DNA of 64,000 bases from Mesostigma viride (taxonomy: Eukaryota; Streptophyta; Mesostigmatophyceae; Mesostigmatales; Mesostigmataceae): positions 1,418,410 through 1,482,409 of the forward strand of contig RPFO01000891.1 of assembly GCA_009746045.1 (NCBI GenBank), written 5' to 3'. The notes under the pieces were generated by a model. It was not told where the DNA came from. It saw only the letters and a list, made by a program, of their open reading frames with translations, and ran no database searches. Below are positions 1-37,225 of this stretch, piece after piece (the first letter of the stretch is position 1; each line of letters opens with the position of its first letter). A program made the translations under genes and the position numbers.

Positions 1-1000
1 AGGAAGGGCAAAAGGGCAAGAAGGGCAAGAAGGGCAAGAAGGGCAAGAAGGGCAAGAAGGGCAAGAAGGGCAAGAAGGGCAAGAAGGGCAAGAAGGGCAA
101 GAAGGGCAAGAAGGGCAAGAAGGGCAAGAAGGGCAAGAAGGGCAAGAAGGGCGAGAAGGGCAAGAAGGGCAAGAAGGGCGAGAAGGGCGAGAAGGGCGAG
201 AAGGGCGAGAAGGGTTAGAAGGGTAAGAAGGGCGAGAAGGGCAAGAAGGGCAAGAAGGGCAAGAAAGGTTAGAAGGGTAAGAAGGGCAAGAAGGGCAAGA
301 AGGGCAAGAAGGGCAAGAAGGGCAAGAAAGGTTAGAAGGGTAAGAAGGGCAAGAAGGGCAAGAAGGGCAAGAAGGGCAAGAAGGGCAAGAAGGGCAAGAA
401 GGGCAAGAAGGGCAAGAAGGGCAAGAAGGGCAAGAAGGGCAAGAAGGGCAAGAAGGGCAAGAAGGGCAAGAAGGGCAAGAAGGGCAAGAAGGGCAAGAAG
501 GGCAAGAAGGGCAAGAAGGGCAAGAAGGGCAAGAAGGGCAAGAAGGGCTGGAAGGGCTGGAAGGGCAAGAAGGGCAAGAAGGGCAAGAAGGGCAAGAAGG
601 GCAAGAAGGGCAAGAAGGGCAAGAAGGGCAAGAAGGGCAAGAAGGGCAAGAAGGGCAAGAAGGGCAAGAAGGGCAAGAAGGGCAAGAAGGGCAAGAAGGG
701 CAAGAAGGGCAAGAAGGGCAAGAAGGGCAAGAAGGGCAAGAAGGGCAAGAAGGGCAAGAAGGGCAAGAAAGGTTAGAAGGGCAGGAAGGGCAAGAAGGGC
801 AAGAAGGGCAAGAAGGGCAAGAAGAGCAAGAAGGGCAAGAAGGGCAAGAGGGGCAAGAAGGGCAAGAAGGGCAAGAAGGGCAAGAAGGGCAAGAAGGGCA
901 AGAAGGGCAAGAAGGGCGAGAAGGGCGAGAAGGGCAAGAAGGGCAAGAAGGACAAGAAGGGCAAGAAGGGCAAGAAGGGCAAGAAGGGCAAGAAGGGCAG
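1..1000. repeat. 9-bp minisatellite (AAGAAGGGC)n
   Basis: About 110 head-to-tail copies of a 9-bp unit with scattered variants (GCGAGAAGG, GGTTAGAAG, GGCTGGAAG), cut by the window edge. It lies directly past the donor at 1020 of the last visible UNC93-like exon, so it is intronic. On the gene's sense strand it reads as a pyrimidine-rich tract. The long LPF-repeat reading frames through it are artefacts of a unit length divisible by three. Confidence 0.95.
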
Positions 1001-1020
1001 ACATTCCGAGGGGTGCGTAC

Positions 1021-10658
<9,638 letters not shown>

Positions 10659-11772
10659 TTGCCCAGACGTAGCAGTCAGCGCCTCCGATAGTGAGCGGAA
10701 TTCAGCAGTAGAATTATCAAAGAATAAATCAACAGCGGAACAAAAGTGTATTCAAACCCCAGGCGCAGTAAGCGGCAGCCCTACAAAACCCACATGACCA
10801 GCAGCTGCCGCAAATCAGACGGGGGAGGAGCCGTGTCATCCTCGGGGATGAAGGGATGGCGCGCCGAGGTGAGTCCTGGCATCGCCCTCCACTAACGCTG
10901 CAGTGGCAGCAGACGCTGTCACCGCAGTAAACTCATTATCGATCCCATTACGTTAATGTACTCAAGGTGCGGCTGACGCGCAATTATCATTTAGCCTATA
11001 TATCCATAAGGGCTGCGCATGCGCCTGAGCCCACAAGCAGCCATTCTCTACTGTGTCGAGCCTCACAACAGGAACACCGCAGCATTTCTTCTAAATTGGG
11101 CGATTGTGCCTTCTACGTAATTTCTAGTTGGAGTGCATGTCTGCTGCCATATCTGATTATTGCGTGGGAGCAGTTACCCGGTTTAGGAACGACGACTCGC
11201 GTCCTCCCGTTCCGGGTCAGTGGGCGCTCGCGCCTGGTGTCTCGTGAGCAACGCGAGTGACGGTCCAGGCCATGTCACTAAGGGACGGCCATAATATGGG
11301 CTGTACGACGCCGTATGCGAGTATGAGTTCAGGTCGTCAGCCCAAGTGGAACCCTGCCTGCCGGCCATTTGGAGCTTTTCCGCTGCGCGCCAAGATGATT
11401 TCACTGCGGTACGGTACTGGTCTAGCCTAAGGTAATTGCCCCGTAATTATTTGTGCAGCCATGACGACTGATGAGTTGTCAGTTGATCCGTGCTTGTGTG
11501 CAGCTTTAGGGTTACTTACTGGTGCTTGCCTCACAGGCGTGGCGCGGCGCGCCGCGAGTACCATGCATGCACCACCACCAACACGTTCCACCAGACCACC
11601 CACCACTCCAGCAACGTAGAACGACGTCGACCATTGAGACAGCGAGGGAGTGCGTTGATCGCTTGTGCCTTAGCGTAGCGTAACGTAGCTTTACGCGGCT
11701 AGACATCCATCCCTCGTCTGCCGCTTTCTAACTACTTGCCCTCGCGGCCTGAAATTTAGAAGTCCGCCGAAA
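10659..11772. other. Divergent intergenic region (UNC93-like / V-ATPase E)
   Basis: About 1.1 kb between two head-to-head genes, expected to hold both promoters and 5' UTRs. I see no reading frame of convincing family and no tandem array. An AT-rich TATATATCC stands near 10998, far from either start codon. No defined promoter element can be claimed. Confidence 0.5.
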
Positions 11773-13433
11773 ATGAATGACCAAGTGGTTGAGAAGCAGA
11801 TTAACCAGATGGTGCAGTTTATTCGGCAGGAGGCTGAGGAGAAGGCCAATGAGATCAACATTGCTGCTGAGGAGGTAATGGATGGGCCAGAGTTTCCATC
11901 GCTGAATTAGGGGAAATAAATAAATAATTTTTTGCAATGCTTGAGACGTTTATTTTGGGAGGTTATCGGCACTTACTCGGGACAATGCTATGTATTGGAT
12001 TTGCAGGAATTCCAAATCGAGAAACTGCAAATGGTCGAAGCTGAGAAGCAGAAGGTCAAGAGGGAATATGAGAGGAAGGAGCAGCAGGCGGAGGTCAAGA
12101 AGAAGATGTAAGCAACTACTTGGCATTTTCAGTTTGAAATTCTTGGTTTTGGTTTCTGTTATATGATCCAGGCAGTGGCTTACGGTGATTACCCAAGCAC
12201 TGCCGATGTCGTCGTCCCTATTCCAGTGAGTACTCCATGCAGCTCAACCAAGCTCGTATCAAGGTCTTGCAAGCACGGGAAGATGGCATCCGGAAAATCA
12301 AGGCCGACGCCATGCACAAGCTGGCCCAGATTGCCGTGCCGACAAACCCAGCGTACAAGACTCTGTTGGTTGACTTGATTGTTCAGGTGGGCTATTACAT
12401 ATTCTATGCTTCAGATTTGTTGTTTCCTCTTTCCCTTAACCGCTGATTGCTGTTTTTTGTTTAGTTTTCTGATCGAACAATTGAGCCCAATTTGACTGGC
12501 TAGGCAAGCTTTTTACTTTGTTTCCTTGCTCATTGACAGGGTTAGGAGGCACATTTCACATTTCCCTCACTGAAGTTAACCTCTCAATGTCGCGCTGGTT
12601 TGTGCAGGCCCTGCACAGCATTGGCCTGTCAGAAGTCAGCGTCCGCGTCCGTGAGTGTGACGTTGGACTGGCCAGGACTGTCCTGGATGAGGCAGTCAAC
12701 ACGTTTGCTTCCAAGTACGGCAAGGCAAAGCCAGTGGCTGTGCTTGATACGCAACACTTCCTTCCCCCCCCGCCGACTCCAGGCTACGATGGCCCAACCT
12801 GGTAAGTAAATGCCTTTTTGTCATTAATTAGAAGAGAGTATGCGGAAGCTTCTACCCTTTTGCCATTGGCTGATTTGAAGCTAGTGCCCTTGTTTGTCTC
12901 AGGAAAAGCACTAGAGGCTTACTGTTTGTCACCATTTTTTTCCTGAGCCAGTAAAGACAATTGTAGCCCATGGAACATACCATGCATCCATTACATGCAT
13001 AGTCACTCTTGTAGTTGCATCTCTGGTACCACGCACAACCATTTGCATTGGAGCGCATTGCATCTATGCACGGTTCATTTATCATCTATCCGCGCATCAT
13101 CTATGCTTTCTTATTTGAATGACATGACTCCTGGTTCTTGGTCCCTGCCGCCCTGTGCCTCAACTGCCCTGTTCTTTTGTCCCACAGCGATGGTGGCATC
13201 ATGCTGCTGAGCAAAGACGGGCGCATCACGTGCATGAACACGTTGGAAGAGAGGCTGGAGATCGCCTTCCAGGCGCTGCTGCCAGAGGTAGGCACCCAGT
13301 CTAGGCAGCTCGCTTGTGAGAAGGTAGGCAGTGGGTATTGGGCCGAGGGCTGGTGGGCAGGCATGTGCACGGGCAGGCGGGCGGGCGGGCGGGCGGGTGG
13401 GCGGGCGGGCGGGTGGGCGGGCAGGCAGGCCGG

Positions 13434-13525
<92 letters not shown>

Positions 13526-14310
13526 TGGGCTGGTGTCCGGTGAATGTGGCAGATGAACTTGGCCAAGTTTATTTTTACCCAGTTTTACAATGGGCATCAT
13601 CCCCTCCCCCTTCCCCTGCTGCGGTGTGCGGCCCGCCTCAGATTTCCGTCTTGTTCCATATTTCTGATGAGAAAAACAGGATTAGTGGGGTGTTTGCATA
13701 AGCTATCCGCTGTGTACTGTTAGGCATGGGGCATGGGGCTGCAATATAGTGGTGGGGCAACTGCACGCATCGATAGAGGCACTAAGGGCTGGGATGTAGA
13801 AAATTTTAAGGCTCGGAATAGCAGTAACACATGGCTGTTGCTAGAATTGTGGATGGGTGTTTTGTGGAACCTGGGCTCGCTAGAATGGGCCACTGGCCTT
13901 GCATGGTTTAAGCGGCGCAGCACATGATCCTACCATCCTTTGTTGCATCATGGGACCAGACCTGGCAAGTTTCATTAGGCGCTGAAGCAGTGTCCAAGCC
14001 CATGAGGATGCCAACCAGCCAGGAGTCACGGCAGCGCAGGAGCTGCCGGGGGTTGGGGGGAGTTGGTTGAATGGGGTAGGGGTGGCAGCGGGGGTATAGC
14101 GCGGAATAGCTCATATATGCGGCCTTGTTGGCTGCTTTCACAATGTTTTGACCACTGGGGCCGGACGCTATTCATGGCACAGTGGCCGTGGAATTTTCGT
14201 CTTCTCACATCTTCCCCCCCTCCCCCTTGTGGCTTGCATGATGCTCCTCTGACTTCCTACGTCCGCAGATCCGGACAATGGTGTTCACCACCAAGCAGTT
14301 TGGTGCTTAA
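11773..14310 (+). CDS. VHA-E: V-type proton ATPase subunit E
   Basis: Peripheral-stalk subunit of the V1 sector; with subunit G it ties the catalytic head to the membrane sector during proton pumping into vacuoles and endomembranes. Exons: 11773-11874, 12007-12107, 12227-12386, 12608-12801, 13188-13287, 14269-14310 (TAA). All junctions are GT-AG and in phase, giving 232 residues, the usual length of the family. The N-terminus MNDQVVEKQINQMVQFIRQE and the charged helix to about residue 70 are the coiled stalk. IEYSMQLNQARIKVLQARED follows, then a C-terminal globular part with GLARTVLDEA, DGGIMLLSKDGRI, NTLEERLEIAFQALLPEIR and the end TTKQFGA. The start was chosen because it gives the conserved N-terminus directly. 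The gene appears intact. Confidence 0.96.
13375..13526. repeat. (GGCG/GGCA)n tetranucleotide tract
   Basis: GGCG units followed by about 25 GGCA units, inside the last intron of the V-ATPase E gene. Confidence 0.95.
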
Positions 14311-15150
14311 ACGCTGTGGGAAGCCTGGAGTAAGGGCTAGGATGCTATCGCAGTGGGCTGCATGATGCTGTGGAACAGTAACGCTGATTCGGGGGGGGTG
14401 TCGGAGTTTCACGCTGCATGACGTGTTATACACATGCCAGTCAGTGGTGTGACCAGTAACTCGGACGCTCGCTGATTTGGCGAGCTGTGTTGAAGTAAGC
14501 CTTGCCTGCTTGTGTATCTGCTGGGGAGAGCACGATTCTTCCATGTTGCTAGGGCTGCCCCTGGCCAGTGCTGAATTTTATGCAAGGGTTCCGCCAACCT
14601 GGTTTGCTCGCGTGGTGGGCAGCTAGGGAACCCGGGGTGCATGTCGCCAACCATTTCTGGCACGGAGGGGCAGACACGGAGATCATGCAGGCTTGCGGAA
14701 GTTATATATATATATTCATTGAGAATGATAAATTACGGAGGTGAGAATGGCATGCAGCAGAAGAAAATTTAACCCCGAAATTATACATATAAAAAATTAA
14801 AATTACTTACATCAGAGTGAAGGCACTCCCAATTAACAATAAACAGTCAGTTAATTAATTAATTGACACGTGGAATTAATATACACGTGATTGCGTCACA
14901 TGAGCGTAAGTCCTCAGTGGGAGGGGAACATGGGATGGAATGGATGATGTAAGCTATCTAGGTCCTAGTTACAATAAACAAGGCCAACGCTAACAACACT
15001 TGCACCTAGAGCAAGTGTTGTCTACATTCCCACCCTTGCAGGAAGTAGCTTAGAATGTATTATAGGCCATATGCCCCTTCTCTGGGCTATGTGCTACATA
15101 TACTCCCAACGGAGTTATGTTCCTAATTAATTAATTAACTACATCACAAA
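14311..15150. other. Intergenic region with a dispersed-repeat copy
   Basis: 3' flank of the V-ATPase E gene. The AT-rich part at 14865-14975 contains TCCTCAGTGGGAGGGGAACA and ATGGATGATGTAAGCTATCT, which recur almost unchanged at 45492-45606, so this is one of two copies of an interspersed repeat about 110 bp long. No gene seen. Confidence 0.6.
14865..14975. repeat. Dispersed repeat, copy 1 of 2 (partner 45492-45606)
   Basis: Shared order in both copies: TTAATTAATTAATTGACACG-like start, CACGTGA..GCGTAAG, TCCTCAGTGGGAGGG, AACATGGGATGGAATGGATG, AAGCTATCTAGGTCCTAGTT. Both copies lie next to retroelement remains. No coding capacity; class unknown (MITE or SINE-like). Confidence 0.75.
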
Positions 15151-17800
15151 ACTACGACACGCAGCAACATCGCTGCCGGCGCCCACCATGCAGGCCTGAG
15201 GGGGATCTAGACCGCATGGGTCGCGACAAAGTCGGCCCGGGTGCGGCGGAATAACACATCAGCCACGGTGCGAGTGAGGGCGAGTGACAGGCGCTGCCGC
15301 CAATACGAGGACCACGTGCGGGCAGACCACGGGGCGGCCTGACCCTCGAGGTCGAGGCGGTCTTCACGGCGCTTGCAGCACTCGTGGAAAAACTTCGCTG
15401 TCTTGAGGCGCCCATGGCCCCGAACTCCTCACTCAAGGACAAACGGGATGACCCGGTGGGGCCCCACATTGCCGTAGGGCGTAGCAGGCAAACTTGTCGC
15501 GCTCGGCCCCAGCGGCAGCAGCGCCGGCGTCCACAGCCGCGCCTGGAGGATGTGGCGACTGGAGAGCGGCCGAGCCATGCGGAGAAATTGATGAGCAGGT
15601 GGCAAACCTGCCCATCGTAGTCAAGCACAGTCATGTCGGGGCGGTGGTTGGGTGAGTAGAGGGCGGCCCCATCCGCGTCCTCGCTCTTGATGCATGGTGG
15701 AGTGGGGAAATCTTGACCGACCGAACCATGGCACACACCAGCCGGAGGAGAGCGGTATGGAGATAGAGGAACCAGTTCTGGTTCTGCTGGCCACCCATGC
15801 ACGCGATGTAGTGCGTCCCAGTACTTAGCATCGAGAGCAAGCCCGCAGCCGCCGCAGGACGCACCCGCCGTGATGAGAGGTTGCGGGGCAAACAGCTGGT
15901 GGCGGAGAGCGATGGCGTAAAGGGCCGGAACCAGCGTGAACAAAGGGCTCATATGGGGAGGGTGCGCAGGAATGCGGCCCCCACGCTCCCCTCAAGGGAA
16001 ACAGAGTGAAGCCAAGCCTTCCCCTGATCACGTTCAAGCTCGCATGCAGACCCATCCAGTCGGCACAGTGTAGTATACCCGCGTAGGCCGGTCTTTTGTT
16101 GTTTTTCATGAACGCAGGCAGGGAAGACACTATAGGACTGACGACAGTGGACACGCCGGGCGTCACCCCGGGGCAGGCGACGGCCTGGGCGCACGGGGCG
16201 GACGAGGTCGCAGGCCTGCTGGATCCCGAGGTAAGAATCCTGCACTGCCTGCACAAAGGGGAAGGGGGATGGGGTGACCAAGTCGGGAATGGCGCTGACG
16301 GCGCTGGCCGGGGACCAACCGGCCGGCGGATCTCCGCCCAGGCCTGAGCAACAGAGCCAAGGAAGGCGGCGGGGGCGAGGCGGGCGGCGCGGGTGAGCCC
16401 ACACCCGCCCATGCGGCAGGGGAGGGTGGCCAAGCGCATGAAGTGAGCTCACTGTGGCAGGCCGGCTAGGGCCGGGGAGGAGCACCTGCAAGGCGGCCTG
16501 AATGCGCTCGTTATGGCCTTCCGCAGCAATCCGCGCACCAAGTGGGGGGGAGCGCCACGGAGCCAGTGAACCACCCGTGGGTGGGCGCAAAACCACAGGA
16601 GCCAGGAGCCCTTTGGTCTGGGGGTCCTTGAGGCGCGCCCAAGTCTCGAGGACATGGGTGCGCTGTTCCACGGTGGCCCGGAGCTCCTCTCGACATAGTC
16701 AGGGTCACCCACAGGGACGCCCAGGCCGGCACGAGAAACCACGCCGGCACCCGCGCCAATGCCCCCGGGACAGCTGCGGGGAAGCCAAGCTTGGCCGGGG
16801 AGGGTGAGCCGAAGGTTGATGGCCGCCATGGCCACTTCAAGGGCAGCCAGGGCTGCAACCACGTGGTACAGCGTCGGCCGGGCTAAGGGCATGGATATCA
16901 AGGAGACAACCAGCGCAGGCCAGAAATCGGGAGAATCCGGACCATGGTAGCTCGAGCCTGCCGTTATCTTGTCCGCGTGTTCGAGTCGTTCAGGATGATG
17001 AAAATGAATGGTGATGGAAATGTGTAGCCTTGTGCATTGAAATTATGGCTCAGTGGCTTACGTGTAGAGCGACTAGATGACCTAGACGGTGGGGCCGGAA
17101 ACAGCATGCTTGATCATAAGGGCATGGATATCGTCCATATAGGCGAGGAGCACGACATCCGGGTGCGCAGCGTGGACACCTTGGAGAGCCTTGTGCAGCG
17201 GGGCGGACAGGTAAAAGGGGCCGAAAGGGTCGCCTTGCTGGGTTCCCGTGCGGGAAGGCGACGTCGGCGAACGTCCCATCCTCCATGAGAAAGGAGAGTT
17301 CATTGATCGAGTGGGTTCACCGTAGCAGGCTGCTGTCCACGCAAGAAGGTCAGGGAACGCCTCGCCGACGGCCTCAAAGATGCTAGCCTTGGTGACAGCA
17401 TTGAACGCATTGTGGCAATCCACCTTCAGCGCCATGTGGGTCGGATGCGTCTCTACTCTCTAGGTAGGCCTGAACTGTGTGCACGATGATGTCGCTGCCC
17501 CCTTTGGTGGCGACGCCAAGCTGGGCCGCGACGGACTCCTCAGTATCACTCCGGTTGGGGCAGAAGTAGGCGCGAAACTCGGGGGCCTTTTGGCGACAAA
17601 TGACCTAATACTCACCAGCTTGCGTAGGACCTCGCCGCAACTGAGCAATGGGACGAACGCGGCCAGCAGGCGGGGGGACGTCGTCTTTCAGGAGGGCAAT
17701 GAGGCGTGCCCCAGCCAGCCAAGGGCGCACGTACCGCTGGGGCCAGGTACCCCGCGGCCAAGTCGGCGGCAGCCTCAAAGAGTGCGGACACAGGCATACA
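15150..17800 (-). pseudogene. Degenerate non-LTR-type reverse transcriptase
   Basis: Broken RT reading on the minus strand with several frameshifts. Pieces in order: VRPWLAGARLIALLKDD and VRPIA (about 17650-17760), LRKLV, KVDCHNAFNAVTKASIF, RTGTQQGDPFGPF and LLAYMDDIHAL (17082-17435), then, after a short insertion, LYHVVAALAALEVAMAAINL and GLGVPVGDPDYVE (16650-16900). Downstream pieces (15150-16670) include CGGCGLALD, RPDMTVLDYDG and RTVADVLFRRTRADF. That tail resembles the zinc-knuckle and RPD-containing C-terminus of some eukaryotic RT families, but this comparison is from memory. The YMDD active-site motif is preserved; the element is otherwise dead. The 5' end is missing beyond about 17800. 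Confidence 0.8.
16900..17116 (-). mobile_element. Short retroposon copy A with 16-bp target-site duplication
   Basis: 217-bp insert in the RT pseudogene immediately after its YMDDIHAL motif. It is flanked by perfect direct repeats TAAGGGCATGGATATC at 16884-16899 and 17117-17132. Removing the insert and one repeat rejoins the host RT sequence. The same sequence recurs at 19040-19319, 24380-24428, 45795-45816, 45934-46234 and about 51268-51540. All keep the end CAAGGAGACAACCAGCGCAG, while several lack varying amounts of the other end. That pattern fits 5' truncation of a retroposon whose 3' end is the shared one, so I assign the minus strand as sense. Confidence 0.85.
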
Positions 17801-17823
17801 TATAACAACAAAACACAGAAGGA

Positions 17824-18235
17824 ATTATATACATGCCGATGACACAGCTCTTTGAGGACACGACACATGCACGTACTTACAGACATGGCTCGACTGCCTG
17901 GATATCGAAGCCTGAACTCGTGGTAGACGTAGAGGTCAGCAAGAAGACCGAGGCCATGGCGCGGTTGGGCTCACTCAGCCACAGCCATCTGGTGAAATTA
18001 AGATTAAATCTGAAATTAAGAGGTCTGGACCTCTTAATTTCTTCTTGATGGCTCTGGTGTCCAGCACCAGGACCGCGTCAAGCTGCTGGGTAGCTTACTC
18101 CCCAGCTGCGAGGCTGACGTAGACCATGCATTGTATCTCCCTCGCCTGGCACGCTTGACGCCAATATGCAAGGCCCTGTGCATGGCGCAAGCTAGCCCTT
18201 CGGCACGCCAGAGAAACAGGAGCTGTACTAAGTCC
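17824..18235 (+). pseudogene. Fragment of a second LINE type (YADD region)
   Basis: Plus-strand pieces HADDTALFEDTTHA, VEVSKKTEAMA and, after a short AT-rich insert, RVKLLGSLLPSCEADVDHAL match in order the YADDTTLIESPEHI, EISVKTEAMV and RFKLLGSWLPDTADDVDTRI segments of the LINE at 42563-45167. It is therefore a diverged, opposite-strand fragment of that family, abutting the 5' end of the minus-strand RT pseudogene. Confidence 0.72.
18012..18041. repeat. Perfect inverted repeat, 14-bp arms
   Basis: GAAATTAAGAGGTC at 18012-18025 and its exact complement at 18028-18041, with a 2-bp centre. It sits inside the AT-rich stretch (17995-18045) that interrupts the LINE fragment. Confidence 0.9.
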
Positions 18236-18499
18236 GTTTTCGTGGTACCAGTTGAAGTCCTACCACTCTAACGGACTGAGTTTGTGCGCCTACCAGGCAC
18301 AGCGCCAATTTTAATATCCAATAATTTAACGGTCAAACCTGGCGGGAAAGAAAGATCTAGACGTAACTTTCCGTATAGAGCACTTCAGACCGTACTTGGG
18401 ACACCTGGCCAAGGAGATATTCTGATAAGGCACTCCGCAAAGGTGAAAACCATTTGCGTTCAGTGCCGGGCCGCGGAAAACGCGGAAAAACGCGATCTG

Positions 18500-18590
18500 C
18501 AAATGAATCCGACCGGAATCGAACTGGGGACCTCTCGCACCAACTTTCGCTGACTATAGGACGGACGTCTCCGGTTACCATGGCAGCGCC
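18500..18590 (-). other. tRNA-like / possible SINE head
   Basis: Read on the minus strand this contains GAGAGGTCCCCAGTTCGATT followed by CCGG, a near-perfect Pol III B-box (GTTCGATTCC) in tRNA-like context, with a weak A-box-like TATAGTCAGCG upstream. The T-stem does not pair cleanly and the spacing is short, so I do not call a functional tRNA. Confidence 0.35.
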
Positions 18591-19039
18591 AACTTACACC
18601 TACAGTCATCCGCAAAAGTTCTCCTGTCCGGGGAGTGATGCAAGCCTTTCGGATTTGGTACTAGATAAATCACTTGAGATCTGTGTGTAGGAGTACTACA
18701 CACGTGTCTGCACGCGAGACTTGTTCAACGTCTCGCAACGTGAGACGGGCTGAACACGGCTGAATCCTTCTTTAGAAGGGGGCGTAGCCGGTACTATCGA
18801 AATCAGCCAAGCGTATATTCTGATTAGGCACTCCGCAAAGGTGAAAACCATTTGCGTTCTTCAAGGAGATATGCTTGAGCAAAGTTAGGGGGACCGTACC
18901 ATGGTGCAATGGTCCGACCTACATGTATGCATGAAAAATATTGACGCGCATGGCGCTATGGCGGTACGTGCAAACAACTGACTGGTACGGGACAATGGCT
19001 TGACGTATTGGACTCAAACTTTGTAGGCATTATCCTTAT

Positions 19040-19319
19040 CAAGGAGACAACCAGCGCAGGCCAGAATTAAATCGGGAGAATCTGGACCATGGTAGCTCGA
19101 GCCTGCCGTTATCTTGTCCACGTGTTCGAGTCGTAAGTCGTTCAGGATGATGAAGATGAATGGTGATGGAAATGTGTATCCTTGTGCATTGAAATTATGG
19201 CTGGCTTATGGGTAGAGCGACTAGATGACCTAGACGGTGGGGCCGGAAACAGCATGCTTGATCAGGGCGTGTGTTTCGAGCCTAACTGGCCGGGAGTGTC
19301 TAGTGGTGAGCACCATTCC
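19040..19319 (-). mobile_element. Short retroposon copy B with target-site duplication
   Basis: 280-bp copy of the family described at 16900-17116, flanked by TTATCCTTAT at 19030-19039 and 19320-19329. It extends past the truncation point of copy A by the stretch containing GTGTGTTTCGAGCCTAACTG. No coding potential. Confidence 0.8.
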
Positions 19320-19979
19320 TTATCCTTATGCCCAAAACATGTTATATCCCTAGCCATGGAACCTTTGAAGATGCGTAGATGGGTCTTGAGGTGCTGGTCG
19401 GCGCAGCAAATCATGTTAGCTAGCGGCTAGGCAGTGTCAGTGCTGCATGTTGCTAGGCGGAATTAAAATTTCGAGATATCTGTGCATGTATAAACTTTTT
19501 ACGTTGTCGCCAACCAGATATGTTAGAACTGGCAGCCAGGAAAGGCTCGAGGCTACGCCTATGAATCTGGCGTGCTGGCTCCCGCAAGAAAGGTAATCTG
19601 CTGTTCTGACCTGGTATACGTTCTCGTCGGCCTCCTAGTGTGTTCCACCAAACGGAGGCCGGATTATCAACATGCATTATCTAGCTAGAGCCCTCAGGTC
19701 TGGGACCTGCCTAGGGAGCTGGCCAACACGATTAAGGAGCCACATTCTGCCCAGGATTCATTCGCACAACCCTGACCTGATCAGGTGCACCAGATCAAGT
19801 ACACCCCACCCTTAGCTGCACGCCTTGCCCTTGCAGTACCAGCCAAGACTGCACTTCATGTACATGTCCCATAGATCCGTCCGGCCCTCCATGGATCAAG
19901 GGCCTGGGACATGGCATGTGCGGCTGGGTGAAATAATACGTCCAGCTAAAGCTAGCTTGGCTGCATGTGCAGCGCACCC

Positions 19980-35830
<15,851 letters not shown>

Positions 35831-37225
35831 GCCTAATGCACTACGTTCCGTAAACGGGGCCGGGCTCGCCTCGGTCGAACCTTCTGGTAATACTAAAATG
35901 CACCTCCACTTAACGCTCTTCTATGCATTAATTAGATATGCAGCAAGTTGGACGGGTCCAGCGGGGCACAACGGTGCAACCAGATGGTGACCTCGTCAGA
36001 CCTTTCTGCTTAGAATTAGGCCACTGCTGAGCGTGCGGCGAGTTCAAATAGCGCACTGCTTGGCCCCATGGACTCGCATTGTAGTTGACAAAGATATCGC
36101 AGAGCATCGATGATTTATTGATTACAAAGTAGGACTGGTTGGATCACTGGAATACGGTACTTCGCTGTAATTGCATAGTTTCCCCCGCTCCCGGTGCTAC
36201 TGAGCCGCTGTATTAGAAGCCATTGTGTCCGACACACGATGACACGAACGCACAAGCGGTACATTCATCATCGTCCTACCATAATTCACTTCCCGGACTG
36301 GCCTGTGTTGTGCACTGGTGAATGGTGATCACAGTCGAAATGATTCGTGGATAACGATCAGGTCCCCCGTCTTCATGCGTTCATTTTAATTCTTTCAATT
36401 GTAACGAGATTGCAGAGCTCCTCACTAAAATAAGTCACTCTACAGTAGAGAATTGGACATTGTCTCTCTAGAGAGAGAGTTGAAGCCATGGCGCTATGCC
36501 AGGTGGCACAGGTGGCAGGCGTCGTCCGTGGCGGCAACTGCCAACTGGGAAGTTACCGCGGGAACTGCCAACCTGGGAAGTTGCCAACCGGTCGCAGGAC
36601 GCAACGCACGGCTCCCAAGCCACACGTCCGCCAGCCCGTACTCTGCGTGTAGCCTTGTATTGCGGCGCCGTTGAACCCGTACGACCTCCGTAGCCGCCGT
36701 GCCGAAGATCTGGCATCAGTGGGATGGCGCACGTGTAACCACCTTGCATAACGTGCTTTCCAGACAGAAGAAACTCGTGTCACCGTTGCGGGAGTGCACG
36801 AATTTGATGGCTACGGTATAAACTCGGAAATAAGCCGAAATTGCATTATAACTTCACGGGATTTACGAACGCACTTAATACTTATCCCTTGGAGAACTGA
36901 TGTTCGACCCGCGCTCACGGATGTAAATCCGCGTGCTGTAAGGTTATTGTCATCTTGTAATCAGCCAGCATCTTGCGCCACTTTCGAAGGTGGCAACAAA
37001 ATATGACTAATCTGTCACAAGAGGATACCCCAGGTTAGGGTTTTGAATGCCATTTAAGTCTCGGTGCTCCATTTGCTAGTTTCGATGGCGAAGACGACCA
37101 GGAGGATGCTTTGGCCTCGGTTGCCGTGCCTTCCCTCATGAAATTAATAATGCAGTTCTAGTGCAACCCTCATAGTTTTTTCTAAAGGAACCCTAGCATA
37201 AGGAGCCCCCAGTTGTACGCTCGAA
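35831..37225. other. Divergent intergenic region (methyltransferase / MSL)
   Basis: About 1.4 kb between two head-to-head genes, expected to hold both promoters and 5' UTRs. The region is less GC-rich than the exons and free of tandem arrays. An upstream ATG at 37086 opens an 18-codon frame ending at 37142, which could be a uORF in the MSL leader if transcription starts before it. Confidence 0.5.

Larger units (their letters stand above)
18236..19979. other. Repeat-rich intergenic DNA
   Basis: No gene recognised. A 43-bp direct repeat is present at 18418-18460 and 18816-18858 (one mismatch) with core GGCACTCCGCAAAGGTGAAA. A tRNA-like stretch lies at about 18500-18590 on the minus strand. Retroposon copy B occupies 19040-19319. 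The rest looks unstructured, and 19690-19979 is 3' flank of the methyltransferase gene. Confidence 0.55.
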
